A DNA stretch of 64,000 nt from Robinsoniella peoriensis (GTDB lineage Bacteria; Bacillota; Clostridia; Lachnospirales; Lachnospiraceae): the NCBI RefSeq assembly GCF_000797495.1, contig NZ_JTGN01000004.1, positions 124,001 to 188,000 on the forward strand. Direction: 5' to 3'. The translations under genes were made by a program, and so were the position numbers. Positions 24,694 through 34,027 of the stretch are shown here, in pieces. Positions within the stretch are counted from its first letter, which is position 1; the number at the start of each line of letters is the position of its first letter. A model generated the notes under the pieces. It worked only from the letters and a program-made list of their open reading frames with translations. It was not told where the DNA came from and did not search any database.

Positions 24694-26613
24694 TCAATCA
24701 GCTGAAATATGATCCAGATTTTCCAGCCATATTCTTGCACTGGCATCGCTTGGCATTCTCAGATCGCCTCTTGGAGATACTGCCACAGATCCCACTTTCG
24801 GTCCATCGGGAAGACAGGATCTCTTGAATTGCTGCGAGAAGAATCTTCGGTAGAACGTTTTCATCCACTTTAAAATGGTTTCATCATCGTAGCTGCCGGC
24901 AAATGCCTTTTTCGCAATCCTGAATATTTTTGCAGGCTCATATCCGAACCGCAGTATATAATACAGGAAGAAATCATGCAGCTCATAAGGGCCTACCAGA
25001 TCTTCTGTCTTCTGGGAAATTTCTCCATCCTTTGGCGGCAATAACTCAGGGCTTACCGGTGTATCCAGGACATCCAGCAGTGTACGGCTTAATACTTCAT
25101 CTCCGCAGGTGTCTGCATAGTAGCGCACCAGATGCCTAACCAGCGTCTTGGGAACGGAAGCATTAACCCCATACATGGACATATGATCCCCATTGTAGGT
25201 TGCCCATCCAAGTGCCAGTTCTGACATATCCCCTGTGCCGATCACAAGGCCTCCGCACTGATTTGCAATATCCATCAGTACCTGGGTCCGCTCTCTCGCC
25301 TGGCTGTTTTCGTAGGTCACATCATGGGATTCTTTGTCGTGTCCGATATCCTCAAAATGCTGGTTTACCGCTTCCTTAATATCTACTTCCCGGAGTGTAG
25401 CCCCCAGTTTCCGGGTGAGATCACATGCATTGGTATATGTCCTGTCTGTTGTTCCAAAGCATGGCATGGTTACCGATATAATCTGGCTTCGTTCCATCCC
25501 CAGCATGTCAAACGCTTTAACCGTTACTAAAAGTGCCAGTGTGGAATCCAGACCACCGGAAATACCTACTACCGCAGATTTACAATTCGTATGTTTCAAA
25601 CGTTTTTTCAGCCCCATTGCCTGAATGCACAGGATTTCTTCACAGCGTCTGTCTCGGTCAGCCTTGTCACTTGGTACGAAGGGACAGGGAGCAAAATTCC
25701 GGGTAAGCACTACTTCAACCGGCTGAAGGGAGAATGCGATCTTCTCATACTCATTCATTTTCTCTGCCATAAATGTAGTGTTTTTCCGGCGTTCACTACG
25801 CAGCCTTCGGATATCTATTTCTCCATATATTGTTTCATTTTGGAAACGCTTTGACTGGCTTAAGAGGGAGCCATTTTCTGCAATCAGGTTATGTCCTCCG
25901 AATACCAGATCCGTAGTAGACTCCCCTTCCCCTGCACTGGCATATACATATCCGCAGATAAGCCTTGCAGACTGTCCTCCAATTAAAGATTGGCGGTACT
26001 GGTCTTTACCTGTTGTCTCATCGCTTGCAGACAGGTTAACGATAATTGTGGCTCCCGCCAGTGCATGACCGGTACTTGGGGGATTGGGGGACCATAAGTC
26101 TTCACAGATTTCTGCTCCAATTCGCAGCCCTTCCATTTCCTTACAGCAGAAGATCTGCTTTGTACCAAAGGGAATAGGCATACCTTCGAACTCTACCCAC
26201 TCTACTGCTTCGTTCCCCAATGCAAAATGGCGCATTTCATAGAACTCCCCATAGTTTGGCAAATGTCTCTTGGGTACCAGGCCAAGCAGCCTGCCATGGC
26301 TGATGACTGCAGCGACATTATAGAGTTTATTGTCTTTTTCCCAGGGAAGTCCTACAAATATGATGGCATCTCTATCTGCCGAATGGAAAATAATCCGATG
26401 CAATTCATGCTTCGCTTCATCCAGCAGCGTTTCCTGCCAAAAAAGATCCCCACAGGTATATCCGGTAATACAAAGTTCTGGAAAAACAATAATTTTAGCT
26501 CCATTTACACATGCTTCATCAATCAGCCTGCATATTTCCGATGCGTTTATGATACAATCCGCTACTTTTATCTCCGGCGTAGCGGCAGCCACTTTTATAA
26601 ATCCGTGATGCAT
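24694..26613 (-). CDS. nadE: Glutamine-dependent NAD+ synthetase
   Basis: A 639-residue two-domain enzyme. An N-terminal nitrilase-type glutaminase has the triad E46 (FPELCITGY), K115 (VPKRHLPNYGE) and C170 (GAEICEDLW). The C-terminal ATP-pyrophosphatase domain has the P-loop SGGLDS at 352-357. It amidates nicotinate adenine dinucleotide with glutamine nitrogen, the last step of NAD synthesis. The length is normal for the long bacterial form. It stands alone, with the quasi-palindrome just past its stop codon and hslO 55 bp upstream on the same strand. Confidence 0.95.
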   Translation of the reverse strand: MHHGFIKVAAATPEIKVADCIINASEICRLIDEACVNGAKIIVFPELCITGYTCGDLFWQETLLDEAKHELHRIIFHSADRDAIIFVGLPWEKDNKLYNVAAVISHGRLLGLVPKRHLPNYGEFYEMRHFALGNEAVEWVEFEGMPIPFGTKQIFCCKEMEGLRIGAEICEDLWSPNPPSTGHALAGATIIVNLSASDETTGKDQYRQSLIGGQSARLICGYVYASAGEGESTTDLVFGGHNLIAENGSLLSQSKRFQNETIYGEIDIRRLRSERRKNTTFMAEKMNEYEKIAFSLQPVEVVLTRNFAPCPFVPSDKADRDRRCEEILCIQAMGLKKRLKHTNCKSAVVGISGGLDSTLALLVTVKAFDMLGMERSQIISVTMPCFGTTDRTYTNACDLTRKLGATLREVDIKEAVNQHFEDIGHDKESHDVTYENSQARERTQVLMDIANQCGGLVIGTGDMSELALGWATYNGDHMSMYGVNASVPKTLVRHLVRYYADTCGDEVLSRTLLDVLDTPVSPELLPPKDGEISQKTEDLVGPYELHDFFLYYILRFGYEPAKIFRIAKKAFAGSYDDETILKWMKTFYRRFFSQQFKRSCLPDGPKVGSVAVSPRGDLRMPSDASARIWLENLDHISAD

Positions 26614-26668
26614 CCCTGATCCCGCCCTTCTTCTTTCTCTGATTTACTGTTCCATACATCTCTTCTGA

Positions 26669-27547
26669 CTATTTGCTTTTTTTGAGGATCTGCTTTAATT
26701 CCTCCACAGAAAATTCATAGTTTGTATTGCAGAAATGACAATTTACTTCAATTGGCTTTTCATCATCAATCATTTCCTGAATATCTTTTTTTCCAATGCT
26801 GATAATCGCTTTTTCCACTCTGTGTTTTGTACAGTTACAGCAGAAGCTGGTCGGTACCTTGTCCGTGATCTGTACGCCGAAATCTCCCAGCAGTTTATCC
26901 AGGATCATCTCAGGCGTATCTCCTGTATCCAGCATTGAAGTAACACTCGTCACCTCTGAGAGCTTTTTTTCCAATGCATCAATGACTGCATCATCTGTAA
27001 ACGGCATTAACTGGATGATGAATCCTCCTGCCTGTTTTACCGTATTGTCATGTTCCATTAAAACTCCTAATCCAACCGATGACGGCACCTGTTCGGATGT
27101 GGCGAAATAATAAGTCAGGTCTTCTGCAATTTCACTGGTCTGCAAAACAGTCTGGCCCACATATGGCTCTTTTAATCCCATATCCTTGATTACCTGAAGT
27201 AATCCTACTCCTACAGCGCCCGCCACGTCTAATTTACCTTTTGCGTTAGGCGGAAGCATCACATCCGGTTTACCAACGTAGCCTTTTACATTTGCTTTGC
27301 TGTCTGCCGTTACCGTAATTCCGTTTATCGGACCTCCCGCCTTTATCTGAAGGGTCAGGATATCCTTTTCCCCTTTCATCATGGTTCCCATCATCGCCCC
27401 TGCAGTTAACAGTCTGCCCAGTGCCGCCGTAGCTACCGGACTCGTGTTGTGGACACTCCTTGCCTTCTCAACTAAGTCCCTTGTAGTTGCTGCAAATGCC
27501 CTGATTTGATTATCCGCTGCAGTAGCTCTTACAATATAATCTGCCAT
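26669..27547 (-). CDS. hslO: Redox-regulated chaperone Hsp33
   Basis: A 292-residue cytoplasmic holdase activated by oxidation. The C-terminal zinc-binding cysteines are present as CNC and, about 30 residues later, CHFC (C-x-C...C-x-x-C). The ATG at 27547 (MADYIVRATA) lies 7 bases after AAGGAG; upstream ATG codons are too close to it or precede it. It is transcribed with or just downstream of the methyltransferase and ahead of nadE; no terminator separates them. Confidence 0.95.
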   Translation of the reverse strand: MADYIVRATAADNQIRAFAATTRDLVEKARSVHNTSPVATAALGRLLTAGAMMGTMMKGEKDILTLQIKAGGPINGITVTADSKANVKGYVGKPDVMLPPNAKGKLDVAGAVGVGLLQVIKDMGLKEPYVGQTVLQTSEIAEDLTYYFATSEQVPSSVGLGVLMEHDNTVKQAGGFIIQLMPFTDDAVIDALEKKLSEVTSVTSMLDTGDTPEMILDKLLGDFGVQITDKVPTSFCCNCTKHRVEKAIISIGKKDIQEMIDDEKPIEVNCHFCNTNYEFSVEELKQILKKSK

Positions 27548-27672
27548 TTCCATACTCCTTATTCCTGCTGTTATCACAGCAATTTATAAATTCATGTTGT
27601 CGGGTATATCATCCTTGCTGTTCCTATTTGATTGCCTTTTATTTTAGTTAGCTGTTGATTTTGGCTAGGTTT

Positions 27673-28431
27673 TTATTTTCGCTTGCCCTTTTCCCTGGCA
27701 ATCACATAAATACGCTCACTGTCATCACGGGGCTGTTCCCGTGTAAATGCATCATAAGCGCATATGTACTCCATTCCCGCATCAGTCAGTAACTGCTTCA
27801 CGGTTTCCAGCTCATAAGCCTTCTGGTAATGGGTTTCTTCGTACTTTTCATAGAGCCCGGATTCTTGCCTTATGAATAGTGTTAAGTCGTATTCATTCAT
27901 CCGGTCTTCTTCATAATAGCTGTTTTCCCAGATAAAACTTCCTTCTTCCCTGTTTTCGGCAATCGTAGTATCCCCCATCAGACAGCTGTATTTATATATG
28001 GTATTTAAATCAAATATAAAAATCCCACCCGGATCCAGATAATTATTTACCAACTGAAACACCCTGGTTAGTTCCTCTTCCGATAAAATGTAATTCATGG
28101 AATCACAGATGCTGACCACTGCCTTTACCGTTCCATAGAGTTCAAAATCTCTCATATCCTGCAATAGATAAAGAATATCCAGCCCGGATTTTGATTTTTT
28201 ATCCATGGCTATTTCCAGCATTTCTGAGGAATTATCTACACCAATCATATCATAGCCTTTTGCTGCCAGTTCCTCTGTCAGGCTTCCTGTTCCACAGCCC
28301 AGATCCAGTACCAGGCCATCTTCTATCCGGTACTCCTTAAGAAGTGAGACCAGATAGCCGCTCCACTGCTCATAGGGCACATTGTCCATAAACAGGTCAT
28401 AGACCGACGCAAAACTTGTATATGCATCCAT
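27673..28431 (-). CDS. Class I SAM-dependent methyltransferase
   Basis: A 252-residue protein with a Rossmann methyltransferase fold. Motif I VLDLGCGTGSLTEELA binds SAM, followed by GVDNSSEMLEIA and an acidic motif II. The ATG at 28431 (MDAYTSFASVYDLFM) follows AAGGGG; a GTG at 28440 overlaps it. Substrate unknown. Such genes often sit beside hslO in Lachnospiraceae, as here. A terminator precedes it, so it starts its own unit. Confidence 0.88.
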   Translation of the reverse strand: MDAYTSFASVYDLFMDNVPYEQWSGYLVSLLKEYRIEDGLVLDLGCGTGSLTEELAAKGYDMIGVDNSSEMLEIAMDKKSKSGLDILYLLQDMRDFELYGTVKAVVSICDSMNYILSEEELTRVFQLVNNYLDPGGIFIFDLNTIYKYSCLMGDTTIAENREEGSFIWENSYYEEDRMNEYDLTLFIRQESGLYEKYEETHYQKAYELETVKQLLTDAGMEYICAYDAFTREQPRDDSERIYVIAREKGKRK

Positions 28432-28465
28432 TTCTTTCACCCCTTATTCTCTTTCCTTACCCAAA

Positions 28466-28529
28466 GTATAAAAATAACCGGGCAATCTGCATTGGTTGCC
28501 CCTACACATTTTACCCGATTATCGGTTAT
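28466..28529 (-). terminator. Terminator of the large DUF1385-prmC-prfA-glmM operon
   Basis: On the minus strand an outer stem ATAACCG/CGGTTAT encloses two inner hairpins (CCGATAATCGG and GGGCAA/TTGCCC) and is followed by TTTTTAT. It lies about 100 bp past the last gene of the operon. Confidence 0.75.
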
Positions 28530-28628
28530 CTTTCACAGCATTGATCATGCCATAAATAGATATGCACATACAGTCCATAAATCAAAACACACACTTTGGT
28601 ATAGTTTTTTTAACTTTTGAATGATAAG

Positions 28629-29129
28629 TTAGCTTACAATTTTTCCAAGTACACCAAATGATAATATAGTCATAATAACACTTGCCAGGGCAATGCCCAG
28701 TATAATTGCCGGAAATGCTTTTTTAAATTTAATGCCCAGTAAAGAAGCTATTAATGCTCCTGTCCATGCGCCGGTTCCCGGTAAGGGAATTCCAACGAAA
28801 AGAACCAGACCCCAAAACTCGTATTTTTCTATTTTATCTTTCTTCCCAAGCGCTTTTCCTTCAAGCTTGTCCACCAGTGGCTTAAACAGCTTCGTCTGCT
28901 TCATCCAGTTAAAAATCGGTGTAATTAGAAGTAAAATAAATGGAATTGGAATGATATTACCGGCTACGCACAGCCAGATCGATCTCCACATATCCAGCTT
29001 TAACAGTGATGCTGCCAATAATCCGCCCCTCAGTTCCAGAATGGGAATCATGGAAATAATAAAAACAATTGCTTCTCTGGATACTACACCGGACAGATTG
29101 GTGGTAAACCATTGTACTAAAGATTCCAT
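28629..29129 (-). CDS. Small multidrug export-like membrane protein (COG2426)
   Basis: A 166-residue membrane protein with about four or five predicted helices. It belongs to the putative small multidrug export family, with signature stretches ELRGGLLAASLLKL and VGIPLPGTGAWTGALIASLLG. AAGGAG lies at the very end of the upstream aminotransferase gene, and the two genes are separated by 3 bp. Real substrates of the family are unproven. Confidence 0.82.
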   Translation of the reverse strand: MESLVQWFTTNLSGVVSREAIVFIISMIPILELRGGLLAASLLKLDMWRSIWLCVAGNIIPIPFILLLITPIFNWMKQTKLFKPLVDKLEGKALGKKDKIEKYEFWGLVLFVGIPLPGTGAWTGALIASLLGIKFKKAFPAIILGIALASVIMTILSFGVLGKIVS

Positions 29130-29132
29130 ATA

Positions 29133-30194
29133 TTAGTTCTCCTTCATGTATTCTTTGAAAAATCCAATAAGAGCATCCATCTCCTCATCGGTACCGATCG
29201 TAATACGCAGGTAATTGTCGATACGCGGACGATTGAAATATCTTACGTAGATATGTTTCAGTTTCAATGCCTGGAACAAATCTCTCGCCCAGTACTTTTC
29301 ATGGGTTACAAACAGGAAGTTCGCCTGGGAGTCTGCAAAATGGAATCCCAGTTCTTTCATCTCCACTTTCACCCGTTCCCTGGTGGCAATAATCTTCCCA
29401 GTGACTTCCCGGAAATATACCTCATTCTTTAACACTTCGGCTCCGATTTCCAGTGACGGACGGTTCATGGTATAAGAATTAAAGGAATATTTTACATCAT
29501 TTAAATATTTAATCAGTGTTTTATTTCCCATGGCATAGCCTATGCGGATTCCAGCCATGGAACGGGATTTGGAATAGGTCTGTACTACCAGAAGATTCTC
29601 ATATTTGTCAATGAGAGAAAGTGCCGAAACACCTCCAAAATCTATATAGGCTTCATCAATGATCACAATTACATCTGCGTTCCTGCGGATAATATCTTCT
29701 ATGTCTGCAAGATCCTGTAAAATACCGGTTGGGGCATTCGGATTTGGAATTACAATTCCGCCGTTTGGCTGCTCATAATCCTTTTTCTCAATCTCAAAAT
29801 GTGCATTCAAAGGCTGGCATTTATACGGAATGCGAAGCAGGTCCGCCCAGACATCGTAAAAGGAATATGTAATATCGGGAAATAAAATCGGCTGCCTGGA
29901 ATTAAAGAAGGTCATAAATGCCATTGCCAGTACATCGTCTGATCCTACTCCCACAAATACCTGGTCTTTATCTAAATGGTAATAATCAGCAAGTGCGGAA
30001 ACTAATACATCCGCAGAGGGATCCGGATACAGACGCAGTTCCTCCGGGTTTAATTCCGCCATCATCCTGGCTGCTTCCGGTGCAGGCGGATAAGGATTTT
30101 CATTGGTATTCAGTTTAATCATATCCGGCTGGTTTGGCTGTTCCCCCGGCGTATAAGGTATTACTTTTCTGATGTTCATCTCCCAAGCTTTCAT
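29133..30194 (-). CDS. hisC: Histidinol-phosphate aminotransferase-type PLP enzyme
   Basis: A 353-residue fold-type I aminotransferase. HisC-type features are KLNTNENPYPP, IIDEAYIDF and the PLP lysine in TYSKSRSMAGIRIGY (K209). It would convert imidazole-acetol phosphate to histidinol phosphate in histidine synthesis. Other his genes are absent here, so it may serve aromatic or other amino acids instead. GGGAGG precedes the ATG, and the gene overlaps the preceding aminotransferase gene by 4 bp. Confidence 0.85.
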   Translation of the reverse strand: MKAWEMNIRKVIPYTPGEQPNQPDMIKLNTNENPYPPAPEAARMMAELNPEELRLYPDPSADVLVSALADYYHLDKDQVFVGVGSDDVLAMAFMTFFNSRQPILFPDITYSFYDVWADLLRIPYKCQPLNAHFEIEKKDYEQPNGGIVIPNPNAPTGILQDLADIEDIIRRNADVIVIIDEAYIDFGGVSALSLIDKYENLLVVQTYSKSRSMAGIRIGYAMGNKTLIKYLNDVKYSFNSYTMNRPSLEIGAEVLKNEVYFREVTGKIIATRERVKVEMKELGFHFADSQANFLFVTHEKYWARDLFQALKLKHIYVRYFNRPRIDNYLRITIGTDEEMDALIGFFKEYMKEN

Positions 30195-31387
30195 ACGTTC
30201 CTCCCGAAAAATTCCTGTGCAAGTTTTTCAAAATAAGGCAAAGCATTGACTATGGTATCCAATGATACGCAGTATGCGATCCGCACATATCCCGGACACG
30301 CAAAACTGCTTCCCGGCACAATCAGTATGTGGTATTTCTTAGCGGCTTCTACAAAAACCTTTTCATCTTCTACTGGTGATTTTACAAACAGATAAAAAGC
30401 ACCTTCCGGCTTAATGCAGGAAAAGCCGAATTTTTTCAAGCCATCATAAAGTGTCCGGCGGTTTTTGTCATAAAACTGCACATCAACTTTTGCATCAATA
30501 CATTTTCCGATTACCCGCTGAAACAGCGAAGGTGCATTGACATATCCCAAAATACGGTTTGCCACATTAGCTGCAGCGATTACCTGTTCACTGTCTGAGA
30601 CCTGATCCGGAATAACCAGATATCCAATACGTTCACCCGGAAGAGACAGGGATTTACTGAAAGAATAGCCCACAATGGTATTCTCGTAATATTTGGTGAC
30701 AAATGGTACGGCAACACCGTCGTATGCCAGTTCCCTGTATGGTTCGTCTGTCACCAGATAGATTACAGTCTGCAGTTCTTCCTGCTTTCTTCTTAGTATA
30801 TCTGCAAGCTTAATCAGGGTATCTTCAGAATATACCACTCCGGTTGGATTATTCGGGGAATTGACAATCACTGCTTTCGTTCTTCCCGTAATCATCTCTT
30901 CAAACTTCTCCAGATTCGGCTGAAATGTATCGGTATCTGGTTCTACCGCTTTTAATATTCCATCATAATTGGAAACGTATGCACGGTACTCTCCAAAATA
31001 TGGTGCAAAGGTAAGTACTTCATCTCCCGGATTCAGAATTGTCCGGAAGATGACATTCATGCCGCCAGCAGCGCCTACGGTCATGATGATATTTTCTTCA
31101 TGAAAGGCGGTATTGAAACGGCGGTTTAAGGAATTTGCCACCGCTGTCCTGACGTCTTCAAAGCCTGCATTGCTCATATACCCGTGAACCATAACAGGAT
31201 CTTCTCCTGTTATGATCTCTTCGATTGCCTGCCTGACTTCCACGGGTGCGGCAACATTGGGGTTACCAAGGCTGAAATCGTATACATTTTCTGCTCCATA
31301 AACTGCTGCCATCTTTCCGCCTTCTTCAAACATTGCGCGGATAACGGAACTGTTTTCTACATAAGACTTCATCTTTTCTGCTATCAT
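30191..31387 (-). CDS. Pyridoxal phosphate-dependent aminotransferase (AspC/AspB-like)
   Basis: A 398-residue fold-type I aminotransferase with SPNNPTGVVYS, DEPYRELAYDG and the PLP lysine in SFSKSLSLPGERIGY (K245). It probably moves amino groups between glutamate and aspartate or related oxo acids. Two aminotransferase genes lie back to back with an ATGA-type overlap, suggesting linked amino-acid metabolism. AAGG precedes the ATG, which lies just after the DUF2156 stop. Confidence 0.88.
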   Translation of the reverse strand: MIAEKMKSYVENSSVIRAMFEEGGKMAAVYGAENVYDFSLGNPNVAAPVEVRQAIEEIITGEDPVMVHGYMSNAGFEDVRTAVANSLNRRFNTAFHEENIIMTVGAAGGMNVIFRTILNPGDEVLTFAPYFGEYRAYVSNYDGILKAVEPDTDTFQPNLEKFEEMITGRTKAVIVNSPNNPTGVVYSEDTLIKLADILRRKQEELQTVIYLVTDEPYRELAYDGVAVPFVTKYYENTIVGYSFSKSLSLPGERIGYLVIPDQVSDSEQVIAAANVANRILGYVNAPSLFQRVIGKCIDAKVDVQFYDKNRRTLYDGLKKFGFSCIKPEGAFYLFVKSPVEDEKVFVEAAKKYHILIVPGSSFACPGYVRIAYCVSLDTIVNALPYFEKLAQEFFGRNV

Positions 31388-31388
31388 G

Positions 31389-32288
31389 TTATGCCTTCTT
31401 TCTTCTCACCAATCCCTTTTCAACCAGAAATACGGGATGATAGGATAACTTCGCCCGACGCAGCCCTTCTTCGCCAACATCGTCTTCCCTGTTTACATAT
31501 TTAAAATCCATAGCCTCATGCTGTACAAACTGCTGGTTGATCATGGGATAAGCACCTTCAATATCCGCATAAGCTTTTTCGATATGAACCACAATGGTAT
31601 CGTCGCAGATTGGCTCAGCAAGGCAAAATGCCACCACTTCTCCATGTACCCTCAGAAGTCCTCCTCTCAATTCCAGTTCTTCGAATAGCCGCAGGGAATT
31701 CAGCGTTACACAGATTTCCGCATGTTTCTCCGGATCAGCTTCACAGCCGTTTAAATTTCTCCACTTAATTGCCATCTGGAAACAGTCCTCCAGATTATCC
31801 TTTGTAATGCTTTCATAAACCCAGTCCGGATAGAGACGCTTGAATTTATTTACATGGTTTTTCTTTCCATGATATTTCTTGCCGGAGAGATTCGCCAGCT
31901 TCTCGGATTCATATACATAATCCGCTTCGTCCCGGTTGTATTCTATTTCAAATTCGCCAGGGTATAGCGATTCTAAAACTTCAAATTGTTCCGGGGTTAC
32001 CAGATGCATATGGAAATTTCTTCCCAAATCCGCACTGTGCGCCATAATGCTGTCTATCGCTTCTTTTACATTTTCCGGTTCTCCTACCGGAAAACAGTAT
32101 GTGGGGTCGTGTTCCATGCTCTTAAAGACCAGTGTATCACAGACGATGGCATATTCCACCGGATAATGTCTGGACCATAAGTAAACATTCGCAAAAGTAA
32201 GTTCACAGCTTCTTGTCTTTTTCCTTCTGAGATATTTGTTGATCTCATCTCTGTTTTCTAACGTCGGCTGTTTAAATTCTATTTCCAT
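31389..32288 (-). CDS. DUF2156 domain protein (GNAT-like, aminoacyl-lipid transferase related)
   Basis: A 299-residue cytoplasmic protein of the DUF2156 family, whose GNAT-like fold resembles the catalytic part of MprF-type phosphatidylglycerol lysyltransferases. It has no membrane segment. The N-terminus CELTFANVYLWSRHYP and the central KKYHGKKNHVNKFKRLYPDW stretch are typical. GAGG precedes the ATG. It sits between the ABC exporter and the aminotransferases in a tight operon. Function unproven. Confidence 0.85.
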   Translation of the reverse strand: MEIEFKQPTLENRDEINKYLRRKKTRSCELTFANVYLWSRHYPVEYAIVCDTLVFKSMEHDPTYCFPVGEPENVKEAIDSIMAHSADLGRNFHMHLVTPEQFEVLESLYPGEFEIEYNRDEADYVYESEKLANLSGKKYHGKKNHVNKFKRLYPDWVYESITKDNLEDCFQMAIKWRNLNGCEADPEKHAEICVTLNSLRLFEELELRGGLLRVHGEVVAFCLAEPICDDTIVVHIEKAYADIEGAYPMINQQFVQHEAMDFKYVNREDDVGEEGLRRAKLSYHPVFLVEKGLVRRKKA

Positions 32289-32302
32289 AAAATCCTCTTT
32301 TC

Positions 32303-34027
32303 TTATTTGTTATAGAGCTTGGCATATACACCATTTTTTGCCAGAAGCTCCCTGTGAGTACCTTCTTCCTCGATTCCTTTTTCTGTCAGAACCAGGATTT
32401 TCTCTGCATTTTGAATCGTTGAAAGCCTGTGGGCAATCACAAAAGTCGTTCTGTCTTTTGCAAGTTCTTCCAGTGAGTCCTGAACGATCTTTTCGCTTTC
32501 ATTGTCAAGCGCTGAAGTAGCCTCATCAAAGATTAGTATGGGCGGGTTCTTCAAAAATACTCGTGCTATTGATAATCTTTGTTTTTGTCCTCCGGAAAGT
32601 TTGACACCACGCTGACCGATGTCTGTTTCGTAACCATCCTGCAAAGACATGATAAATTCATGGGCATTTGCTCTGATTGCTGCCTTTATTACTTCTTCAT
32701 CTGTTGCAGACGGTTTGCCGTAACGGATATTTTCCATTACATTTTCTGCAAATAAATAAACATCCTGCTGCACAATTCCGATATGATTTCTCAGATCCTG
32801 AAGCTTAATATTGCGGATATCAGTTCCGTCTAACAAAATTCTTCCTTCCGCAACATCATAAAATCTCGGTATCAGGCTGCATAGGGTGGTCTTTCCTCCT
32901 CCGGAACTTCCCACCAGGGCAATATAAGACCCCGCCGGAATGTCCAGGTTAATGTCATGCAGTACCTTATCCTGGTTCTCTTCGTACTGAAAAGAAACTT
33001 CTTCAAATCGGATATTTCCCTTTACATTCTTTAATTCCACAGCATTCGGTGCATCTGCAATATCCGGATCTACGTCCAGAATTTCCAGGAAACGTTCATA
33101 TCCCGTATAACCGTTCTGGAACTGTTCCGTAAAATTCACCAGTTTCTTCACCGGTTCGGTGAAATTATTTATATAGAGCAAAAATGTGATTAAGTCCGTT
33201 ACCGCTATTTTCTGTCCGGTTATCAAAATGGCTCCCGCAACCAGCACCACAATTGTTACCATGGTAGTCAACGCACCAAGACCGGAATGATATCCGCCCA
33301 TATAACGGTAGCTGGTTTTTTTACTCTCTACAAAACGGCTGTTGCCTTTTTTGAATTTGCCCATTTCCACATCTTCATTGGCAAAAGATTTAACCACCCG
33401 GATACCATTCAGACTGTCTTCAATCTGGCTGTTAATATCTGCAATTTTCGCTCTGTTTTCTTTAAATGCCCGCTTCATTTTGAAGTTAAAGTAAAAGGCG
33501 TAGGCTGCCATTACCGGAACAAACGCAAAGGTGATTACCGTCAGTGTCACATTAATATTCACCAGAATAATAATGGAACCTATAATCTTAATTGCAGAGA
33601 TTACAAGATCCTCCGGTCCATGATGGAGCAGCTCACTGATATCAAATAAATCGCTGGTTACGCGCGACAAAAGCTGACCTACCTTCTGATTGTCATAGAA
33701 GGTAAAGGACAGCTTCTGGTAATGAGCAAATATCTCGTTTCGCATATCATGTTCCATACTGGCTCCCATTACATGTCCATAGTATGCGATATAATAATTA
33801 CAGAAAAATTCTAGGGCTACCATCCCTAACATCAGGATTCCCAGCTTCAGTATCATATGAAGCGGCTCATTTCCCGGAAGATATACCACTACATTCGTAA
33901 TGTATCGTACAATCAGAGGGATCGCCAGCGTAACGCCGGCGCCCAGGATTGCAAACAACATATCGGACCAGAACAGTCCTTTATATGGTTTATAATACTT
34001 CAATAACTTTTTTAATTTGTGATCCAT
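32303..34027 (-). CDS. ABC transporter, fused permease and ATPase (exporter type)
   Basis: A 574-residue half-transporter. Six membrane helices (about 15-310) are followed by a nucleotide-binding domain with Walker A GSSGGGKT (373-380), signature LSGGQ (478-482) and Walker B ILIFDE (497-502). It forms a dimeric exporter of lipids, peptides or drugs. Its ATG overlaps the glmM stop region and its GTAGGA site lies inside glmM, so the two are co-expressed. Substrate unknown. Confidence 0.92.
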   Translation of the reverse strand: MDHKLKKLLKYYKPYKGLFWSDMLFAILGAGVTLAIPLIVRYITNVVVYLPGNEPLHMILKLGILMLGMVALEFFCNYYIAYYGHVMGASMEHDMRNEIFAHYQKLSFTFYDNQKVGQLLSRVTSDLFDISELLHHGPEDLVISAIKIIGSIIILVNINVTLTVITFAFVPVMAAYAFYFNFKMKRAFKENRAKIADINSQIEDSLNGIRVVKSFANEDVEMGKFKKGNSRFVESKKTSYRYMGGYHSGLGALTTMVTIVVLVAGAILITGQKIAVTDLITFLLYINNFTEPVKKLVNFTEQFQNGYTGYERFLEILDVDPDIADAPNAVELKNVKGNIRFEEVSFQYEENQDKVLHDINLDIPAGSYIALVGSSGGGKTTLCSLIPRFYDVAEGRILLDGTDIRNIKLQDLRNHIGIVQQDVYLFAENVMENIRYGKPSATDEEVIKAAIRANAHEFIMSLQDGYETDIGQRGVKLSGGQKQRLSIARVFLKNPPILIFDEATSALDNESEKIVQDSLEELAKDRTTFVIAHRLSTIQNAEKILVLTEKGIEEEGTHRELLAKNGVYAKLYNK